Assembly: GCA_003696875.1 (NCBI GenBank)
Contig: RFHL01000485.1
Coordinates: forward strand, 1 to 6,121
From: Bacteroidota bacterium
GTDB lineage: Bacteria > Bacteroidota > Bacteroidia > J057
Length of the DNA stretch: 6,121 bases
Direction: 5' to 3'
In this document: piece after piece, positions 1 to 4,199 of the stretch
Layout: each line of letters starts with the position of its first letter
How positions within the stretch are numbered: the first letter of the stretch is position 1
Translations under genes and position numbers: made by a program
The notes under the pieces: generated by a model
Databases searched by the model: none
Seen by the model: the letters and a program-made list of their open reading frames with translations, nothing else
What the model was told of the DNA's origin: nothing

Positions 1-1
1 C

Positions 2-319
2 TTCCAGAGCCTCAAAAAGCGGGGGTTCGACCTGGAGGCCACCCACCTCAAGCACCCAGAACGCATATGTCGCTTGTTTGCCCTCTGCGCCATGGCCTTT
101 ACCATCTGCTTTCTCACCGGAAAGTTTGAACATGCCCGAAAGCCTATCCCCAAGAAGAACCATGGCTACAAGCAGGTCAGCTTTTTCCGAAAGGGACTCG
201 ATACCTCACGCGAAGCCATGCGCCTTAATGTGGGAATCAAGACCTGCTTTGAATGGATCATCAATCGGATTGATCTCAAAATCAATGAATTAGACTTCTT
301 CAAGAAAATTGTCGTGTAG
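2..319 (+). CDS. IS4-family transposase, C-terminal fragment (5' end outside window)
   Basis: The frame is open from the first bases of the window and stops at TAG 317-319, giving about 105 residues with no start inside the window. The beginning reads FQSLKKRGFDLEATHL, followed by a hydrophobic stretch around FALCAMAFTICFLTG and then KKNHGYKQVSFFRKGLD. This is the usual tail of IS4-type DDE transposases: an RGF/LEATHL segment just after the catalytic glutamate, a hydrophobic helix, and a basic HGYK..S.FR.GLD block. By family pattern, the first lysine of QSLKK would be the K of the Y-(2)-R-(3)-E-(6)-K signature, so the catalytic E lies just left of the window. The fragment cannot show whether the element is intact. 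It points tail-to-tail at the sulfatase, 70 nt away, and looks more A/T-rich than the carbohydrate genes, consistent with acquisition. The family call is from motif memory. Confidence 0.82.
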   Translation, partial: FQSLKKRGFDLEATHLKHPERICRLFALCAMAFTICFLTGKFEHARKPIPKKNHGYKQVSFFRKGLDTSREAMRLNVGIKTCFEWIINRIDLKINELDFFKKIVV

Positions 320-372
320 AGTGGCAGGATAGGAACTCTCATGGACAAATGCGACTTTTTGAATTGCACCCG

Positions 373-386
373 TTTCGTACGCGAAA
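373..386. other. Short inverted repeat between transposase and sulfatase 3' ends
   Basis: TTTCG (373-377) and CGAAA (382-386) are complementary arms around TACG. The repeat lies in the 70-nt convergent gap just 3' of the sulfatase stop. It could be a weak hairpin at the transcript end or part of the insertion-sequence terminus. No clear T run follows on either strand, and the second IS end is not available for comparison, so neither role is established. Confidence 0.25.
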
Positions 387-389
387 AAC

Positions 390-1874
390 TTAGCGACCGC
401 CTTCAATATTCGGGTTGGGCGTAGGATAGCGCGCCCCGCTCTCATCCAGCCAGGTCTGCATGGCGGCTTTCAACTCGGCGACCTTCTCCGGGTACTCGGC
501 CGATAGCTCGTGCTGTTCTTCCATATCCTCGGCGATGTGAAAGAGCTCGTAGCTGTCATCTTCGTAGCGATGAATCAGCTTCCAGTCCCCCTGCCGGAAG
601 GCCGTTCCGGGCGTTTCGCCCTGATTGGCATAGTGGGGATAATGCCAGCCGAGCAGGGTTTCGTGCGCCTCGCTGCTGCCTTGCAGCAGGGGCACGAAGC
701 TGCTCCCATCCAGGTGCTGCCCAGGCTTGAGGGGCAGGCCGGCAATCTCCAGCAGGGTAGGATAAAAGTCGGTGCTGATGACGGGCGTCTCGCAGGTACT
801 CCCCGGGGCAGTATGCCCCGGCCAGCGCACGATCAGCGGCTCACGGATGCCACCCTCGTACAGCCAGCCCTTGCCTGCCCGGAGGGGCAGGTTGGCGGTG
901 GGATGTCCCTCCGAGGTGGCTAGGCCCCCATTGTCCGACATGAAAACGATCACCGTGTTGTCGGCCAGGCCCAGCGAATCGAGGGTATTCAGCACCACCC
1001 CCACGGCCTGATCCATGGCCTCGACCATGCCGGCATAGACCGGATGACACTGCACCATCCGGGTGCGGTTATCGGGCTTGGGGCCCCAGGCTTCCCATTG
1101 ATCCTCCAGCCCCAGGGAGTCCTTTTTGGCCTGGTACTTGGCCTCGAGATCGGGCCGTGCCATCAGGGGCGTGTGGACGGAGTAGAAGGCGAGATAGGCA
1201 AAAAAGCTGGTGTCCTGATTGGCTTTGATGAAGGCCGCGGTCTCGCGGGCGAGCCGGTCCGGCAGGTGTTCGCCGGGCGGGCCATCCTCCAGACGGGGAT
1301 TGCCATAGGGCGAAAAGTACTTGTCGCCGCCGTAGGGACCCCCGCGCTCAATGCCGCCTTTATTTACATCAAAACCTTGGTTTTCAGGGAAATATTCCTC
1401 CCCACCCAGGTGCCACTTGCCCGCAAAGAAGGTGCGGTAGCCGGCCTCTTTGAAAGCCTCGGCCAGGGTGGTGTCGCTATGCTCCAGATAGGGGAGGTAC
1501 TCGGCCGGGAGGAGGGGCCGGTCCCCAAAGGCGCCGTAGCTCCAGTGGCCCGGCTTCACATCTTGCGGCTGTGGCCCGCCGAAGTACTGGGTATGCTGGG
1601 TCCGGGCCGGGTTTTTGCCGGTCATGATGCTGGAGCGGGTGGGCGAGCAGACCGGGCTCGCCGCGTAGCCCTGGTAAAACTTCATGCCCGTCGCCGCGAA
1701 GGCGTCGATGTGGGGTGTTTCGTAAAAACTGCTGCCAAAAGCCCCTACATCGGTCCAGCCGAGGTCGTCGACCAGAATGAAAACCACATTGGGCGGGGGT
1801 GGAACGGTTGCGGTTTCGCAACCGGACAAGGCCAGTACCACGGCCAGAAAGCAGAGTAGCAGCAGAGACTTCAT
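390..1874 (-). CDS. S1-family (formylglycine) sulfatase, lipoprotein
   Basis: This 494-residue protein has the length and motifs of an arylsulfatase-type S1 enzyme, which hydrolyses sulfate esters from glycans. It opens with a hydrophobic signal peptide ending in the lipobox LSGC (Cys19), so export and lipidation are expected. The calcium-binding V-D-D-L-G (Asp36, Asp37) starts the fold. CSPTR at 76-80 is the C-x-P-x-R site whose Cys76 becomes formylglycine, followed by TGK. GKWHLG (152-157) supplies active-site Lys and His, YSVHTPL holds His234, SDNGG (313-317) gives the second metal ligands, and K335 sits in the R.GKG..EGG motif. The C-terminal block around GDWKLI and YELF is typical of the family. 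ATG 1874 was chosen because the lipoprotein signal begins there; the same frame stays open upstream into the dehydrogenase, but that extension is non-coding or belongs to the other gene. No Shine-Dalgarno is evident. A fucan or fucosylated glycan substrate is inferred from the GH95 and fucose-dehydrogenase neighbours; the S1 subfamily cannot be assigned by eye. Confidence 0.95.
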   Translation of the reverse strand: MKSLLLLCFLAVVLALSGCETATVPPPPNVVFILVDDLGWTDVGAFGSSFYETPHIDAFAATGMKFYQGYAASPVCSPTRSSIMTGKNPARTQHTQYFGGPQPQDVKPGHWSYGAFGDRPLLPAEYLPYLEHSDTTLAEAFKEAGYRTFFAGKWHLGGEEYFPENQGFDVNKGGIERGGPYGGDKYFSPYGNPRLEDGPPGEHLPDRLARETAAFIKANQDTSFFAYLAFYSVHTPLMARPDLEAKYQAKKDSLGLEDQWEAWGPKPDNRTRMVQCHPVYAGMVEAMDQAVGVVLNTLDSLGLADNTVIVFMSDNGGLATSEGHPTANLPLRAGKGWLYEGGIREPLIVRWPGHTAPGSTCETPVISTDFYPTLLEIAGLPLKPGQHLDGSSFVPLLQGSSEAHETLLGWHYPHYANQGETPGTAFRQGDWKLIHRYEDDSYELFHIAEDMEEQHELSAEYPEKVAELKAAMQTWLDESGARYPTPNPNIEGGR

Positions 1875-1934
1875 GGGGAAAGAGATTGGGGCTCGGTGCC
1901 GGGGTGCTCGGCTTCTTCGAAGATATGTTTTTTG

Positions 1935-1963
1935 AGGATAAGGCTTTGGCGGGTGTACGTCAA
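1935..1963 (-). promoter_or_regulatory. Sigma70-like promoter candidate upstream of the sulfatase
   Basis: Reading the minus strand, TTGACG is followed after exactly 17 nt by TATCCT, ending about 60 nt before the sulfatase ATG. The -35 matches TTGACA at five of six bases and the -10 matches TATAAT at four of six. It would give the sulfatase its own promoter after the 290-nt gap. If the host is a Bacteroidota, housekeeping promoters follow a different consensus (TTTG / TAnnTTTG), and this match could be chance. Confidence 0.28.
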
Positions 1964-2003
1964 TTCTCCATGACGGAAAAAGGCGGGCGCTTCGTCGAGC
2001 TTT

Positions 2004-2015
2004 CCGATGCATCGG
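2004..2015. repeat. 12-bp perfect palindrome CCGATGCATCGG
   Basis: CCGATGCATCGG equals its own reverse complement. It lies inside the structured gap upstream of the sulfatase, next to the left arm of the inner inverted repeat. It could be a dimeric regulator site or just part of the repeat element; nothing in the sequence decides between these. Confidence 0.4.
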
Positions 2016-2017
2016 GA

Positions 2018-2082
2018 CATTTTTTCGGTGTCTGCATGTGCTGAACTGGTCGAAGTAAGCCTGTCGAAGCCCCGAAAAAATG
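2018..2082. repeat. Inner 11-bp perfect inverted repeat
   Basis: CATTTTTTCGG (2018-2028) is the exact reverse complement of CCGAAAAAATG (2072-2082), with a 43-nt loop. It nests within the 10-bp inverted repeat at 1953-2097. On the minus strand the right arm ends in a run of six T. The loop holds the CTTCGAC repeat pair. The two nested perfect arms make a structured nucleic acid more likely than chance, but its role is unknown. Confidence 0.45.
2041..2070 (-). repeat. CTTCGACAGG-type repeat pair
   Basis: On the minus strand CTTCGACAGG (2069-2060) is followed 4 nt later by CTTCGACCAG (2055-2046), then TTCAG. The core resembles the CTTCGACAGGCTCAG-like dispersed intergenic repeat that I recall from many bacterial genomes. 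Only this pair is visible here, so dispersal cannot be judged from the window. Confidence 0.35.
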
Positions 2083-2100
2083 AAATCTGACGTACACTCA

Positions 2101-2117
2101 AGCCATAAGGAATGGCT
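2101..2117 (-). terminator. Small hairpin downstream of the dehydrogenase
   Basis: AGCCAT (2101-2106) and ATGGCT (2112-2117) form a perfect 6-bp stem with a 5-nt loop, 48 nt past the dehydrogenase stop. A T run on the minus strand follows only about 20 nt later, inside the right arm of the inner inverted repeat. This is therefore a poor intrinsic terminator and may instead be a processing or stability hairpin. Confidence 0.25.
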
Positions 2118-2280
2118 GGGTTTCAGGTGTTTATTTCTTGGTGTTTGACGAACACGGGTCTCACTCAGCCCATTTTTACCAATATTTTCATGATATCCCC
2201 CGGATGCCGAGACCAGTAATCCAGGGCCGAAGACACTTCTTCGAGCTTTACTACCCGGGAAATGAGCTGATTGGTGTTGG

Positions 2281-2292
2281 TTGCTTGCTTGC
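2281..2292. repeat. TTGC x3 tetranucleotide tract at the second frameshift
   Basis: Three perfect TTGC units (GCAA on the coding strand) sit exactly where the dehydrogenase reading frame changes back. Removing one unit makes the coding strand read FLQQATNTNQLISRVV without a break, so gain of a single repeat unit explains the shift. Slipped-strand mispairing is the natural mechanism. Three units is short for a true phase-variable tract. Confidence 0.6.
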
Positions 2293-2549
2293 TGTAAAAA
2301 AGAAATCACGGCCTGAAAGTCGTCGGCGCTTGCATTGCGAGATCCCATGATGTCCATTTCCTTTTTGACCACCAGGTGAGTCGGGAGGTCAATGTCATGC
2401 ACGGCATCTCCGATGCAGACCACCTGGCCGGTGTAGGCGACCTCTTCGATGGCAGTCCGATAGGTTTGGGGGCTCCCCATGGCCTCCATGACGACATCTG
2501 GTCCCAGGCCCTTGGTGAGTTCCAGTACTTTTTCCGAAAAGTCATCCGT

Positions 2550-2552
2550 CCC
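2550..2552 (-). other. First frameshift site in the dehydrogenase (short G run)
   Basis: The coding strand reads CAG CCG GGA CGG ATG. One extra G would give CAG CCG GGG ACG GAT GAC, encoding QPGTDDF and joining the conserved N-terminal frame to the conserved downstream frame. Loss of one G from this run is therefore the simplest explanation. A short G run is also a common place for sequencing or assembly indels. Confidence 0.6.
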
Positions 2553-3201
2553 GGCTGGAGGCCAAAAGCAGCCCCAAAGGACTTTGCCAGCGCCAGTTTT
2601 CGCTCATCCAGATCCACGGCGATCACCTTGGCGCCGCGGAGACTCGCACCGATGATTGCGCCCATGCCGATCATGCCACAGCCCAAGATCAGGACCGTAT
2701 CGCTAGGCGCTACCCGACCTCTGGCGACGGCATGGAACCCAACGGTCAGTGGCTCGACCAGAGCGAGATGGGGCGCGGATAAACCGTCTGCGAACAGCAC
2801 TTTCTCAAAAGGGATATTGAAGAACTCCTGCATCGCGCCATCGCACTTTACGCCCAGGGTTTGGTTGTAGGTACAGGCATGGAACCTTCCCCGCAGGCAG
2901 GCAGCGCAGCTGCCGCAGTGGGAATAGGGAATAACGGTGACAGACCTGCCGAGATCATAGCCTCGATGCAGGGGAACCTCGTCTCCGAGGGCGACGATGG
3001 TGCCACTGATTTCATGACCGGGAATGCGGGGGTAGGTCATCAGCGGATTCTTCCCCAGGAAGGTGCTCAGGTCGGTCCCACAGAGGCCCACGTAGTCAAT
3101 CCGTAATTTGACTTCATGGTTTTTGGGCGGGAGATCATCGATCTGGATAAGGGCTGCCTGGCGTTTGTTTGGTATGCTGATCGCTTGTATCTGCATGAAT
3201 G

Positions 3202-3999
3202 TCAGCCCTTTTGAGGCAAGAGAGCCCGATCCAGGTGTACGTACCCGCCATCCACAAAAAGAAACTGCCCGGTGGTGTGAGACGACAGATCCGAAAGGAT
3301 AAACATGCAGGTATTGGCAATCTCTTCCGGAGTCGTCATGCGATTTTGCAGGGGGATGGTGGCGACAATCGAGGTCAGCTTTTCTTCGCCATGCTCCAGG
3401 GAGTCGATCCAGTTTTGGTAGGCAGGCGTCCAGCTCTCGGCGATGATGAGGGCATTGACCCGGATGTCATACCGGATCAGGTCTACCGCCCACTCGCGCG
3501 TAAGGGCCAGCACGCCGCCTTTGGCGGCGGCGTAGCCCGAGGTGCCCCCCTGCCCGGTCAGGGCGACCTTGGAGCCGATGTTCAAAATGGGGCCCTTGGA
3601 CTCCTTCAGGTAGGGCAAGGCACACTTGGTGAGCATAAAGTAGCTGGCCACATTCAGCTTGAGCGACTGCATGAAGTCTTCGTAGCTACTATCCCAATTC
3701 ACTCCGTCGTTCACGCCCACATTGTTGAGCAGGCCATCTATGCGGCCATATTTCGCCACAATCTTCTGGATGGCCGCTTCGATCTGTTCGGGCTGGGTCA
3801 TGTCGGTTTGGACAAACAACCCATCAATGCCCTGATCCTTTAACTCTTGCTCATACGTAAGGCCGCGGGCGTTTCGGTCTACGATGACCGGGATCGCGCC
3901 TTCCTGCCCCAGGCAGCTCACGATGGTTTGGCCGATGCTGCCCCGCATACCGGCACTGCCTGATACGACAATTACTTTGTCTTTGAGTCCTAGATCCAT
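3202..3999 (-). CDS. SDR oxidoreductase, probable L-fucose dehydrogenase (NAD)
   Basis: This 265-residue classical SDR would oxidise L-fucose (or a similar sugar such as L-galactose) to its lactone in the cytoplasm, the first step of the non-phosphorylated fucose pathway. Its cofactor region is unusual, S13-G-S-A-G-M-R-G-S-I-G23 rather than TGxxxGxG. Asp41 at the end of the second strand indicates NAD preference. NNVG is at 92-95. The catalytic tetrad is visible as Asn116, Ser143 (NIGSK), Tyr156 and Lys160 (YAAAK). The C-terminal DGGYVHLDRAL and the region around RMTTPEEIAN match what I recall of L-fucose dehydrogenases in Bacteroidota fucose clusters. ATG 3999 was chosen because GLKDKVIVVSG follows at once; the frame is open to 4161, but the 54 added residues do not resemble an SDR and overlap the intergenic operator-like repeat. 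It is the first gene of the minus-strand group, with the alcohol dehydrogenase 5 nt downstream. The SDR call is firm, the substrate is inferred. Confidence 0.92.
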   Translation of the reverse strand: MDLGLKDKVIVVSGSAGMRGSIGQTIVSCLGQEGAIPVIVDRNARGLTYEQELKDQGIDGLFVQTDMTQPEQIEAAIQKIVAKYGRIDGLLNNVGVNDGVNWDSSYEDFMQSLKLNVASYFMLTKCALPYLKESKGPILNIGSKVALTGQGGTSGYAAAKGGVLALTREWAVDLIRYDIRVNALIIAESWTPAYQNWIDSLEHGEEKLTSIVATIPLQNRMTTPEEIANTCMFILSDLSSHTTGQFLFVDGGYVHLDRALLPQKG

Positions 4000-4199
4000 C
4001 AGGTTGTTTGTTTGGGGGGTGGCAGAATGAAAAAAGGAGAAGGCAGTCGGCGTACCTTGGTTCCTTTTGATTTCAATGCCTAAGTTAAGGGTGTTTGCTT
4101 CCCGGCAAAGCAAAGGTTTGTCATAGCTCCCGGCTGGTTTGTCAGGTATGTCCGGGTACATTCACGTCTCTTTGTTTCAGGAAGCATAATGTGATCTCA
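4000..4199. promoter_or_regulatory. Divergent intergenic region, SDR operon / GH95 gene
   Basis: This 200-nt spacer separates two genes read in opposite directions and must hold the promoters of both unless each is read from further away. It is visibly less GC-rich than the flanking genes. I found no convincing TAnnTTTG or sigma70-type promoter on either strand. The notable content is the inverted repeat at 4094-4114, the adjacent CAAAGGTTTG, and two near-copies of GCTTCCCGGC (4097-4106 and GCTCCCGGC at 4126-4134). Confidence 0.55.
4094..4114. promoter_or_regulatory. Candidate operator: 7-bp perfect inverted repeat
   Basis: TTTGCTT (4094-4100) and AAGCAAA (4108-4114) are perfect complements around CCCGGCA. 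The repeat is centred near 4104, almost the midpoint between the two divergent starts at 3999 and 4200. It overlaps by four bases a second small dyad, CAAAGGTTTG (4111-4120). Arms of this size and spacing would suit a dimeric sugar-responsive repressor of LacI or GntR type, but no regulator gene is in the window, so this is an inference from position and symmetry. Confidence 0.42.

Larger units (their letters stand above)
1953..2097. repeat. 145-bp element bounded by a perfect 10-bp inverted repeat
   Basis: GTGTACGTCA at 1953-1962 is the exact reverse complement of TGACGTACAC at 2088-2097. Beyond the perfect arms, the inward sequences stay loosely similar (ATTCTC versus ATTTC). The element fills most of the gap between the dehydrogenase and the sulfatase and contains a second inverted repeat, a 12-bp palindrome and a CTTCGAC-type repeat. 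No target-site duplication was found at its edges. It could be a MITE-like or REP-like element or a structured leader or intercistronic RNA. There is no protein evidence across it. Confidence 0.45.
2165..3196 (-). pseudogene. Zinc-dependent medium-chain alcohol/polyol dehydrogenase with two frameshifts
   Basis: Start ATG 3196 lies 5 nt after the SDR stop. The N-terminal 216 residues are a clean zinc MDR enzyme: catalytic zinc ligands Cys39, His61-Glu62 and Glu148, a structural-zinc cluster Cys94, Cys97, Cys100, Cys108, and the Rossmann motif G172-C-G174-M-I-G177 with Asp195 after the second strand, which favours NAD. After Pro215-Gly216 (near 2550) homology continues in another frame (DDFSEKVLELTKGLG ... 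KKEMDIMGSRNA ... VISFLQQ). Near 2281-2292 it returns to the original frame (NQLISRVVKLEEVSSALDYW) and ends at TGA 2167-2165. The corrected protein is about 342 residues, the normal family length. As sequenced, translation from 3196 gives 296 residues with an aberrant tail and a broken cofactor domain. The closest kin are sorbitol/threonine/galactonate-type dehydrogenases. A role in fucose catabolism, such as oxidation of 2-keto-3-deoxy-fuconate, is inferred only from its neighbour. Assembly error is an alternative to a real pseudogene. Confidence 0.85.

Noticed and set aside
1044..1859. Plus-strand open frame of 271 codons opposite the sulfatase
   Set aside because: It is antisense to a gene with complete sulfatase motifs and shows no recognisable domain; long antisense frames are expected in GC-rich coding DNA.
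1871..2101. Small 76-codon minus-strand frame in the gap between dehydrogenase and sulfatase
   Set aside because: It spans the inverted repeats, overlaps the sulfatase start, has no good start context and resembles no family I know. A short peptide cannot be excluded but is not supported.
390..2489. A single 699-residue minus-strand protein fusing a dehydrogenase C-terminus to the sulfatase
   Set aside because: The upstream part is the frameshifted dehydrogenase segment plus the non-coding gap. The sulfatase has its own ATG with a lipoprotein signal peptide at 1874, which makes no sense in the middle of a fusion.
3199..3843. Plus-strand open frame of 214 codons opposite the SDR
   Set aside because: It is a shadow of the SDR, which has its full catalytic tetrad and family C-terminus on the minus strand.
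3202..4161. Longer SDR start at 4161 adding 54 residues
   Set aside because: The extra residues have no SDR character, no signal peptide, and overlap the inverted repeat in the divergent promoter region. The Met at 3999 precedes the canonical first strand directly.
4000..4199. Bacteroidota-type promoters (TTTG / TAnnTTTG) for the SDR and GH95 genes
   Set aside because: Only partial matches were seen, such as AACCTTTG on the minus strand and TACATTCA on the plus strand, without a correctly spaced -33 element.
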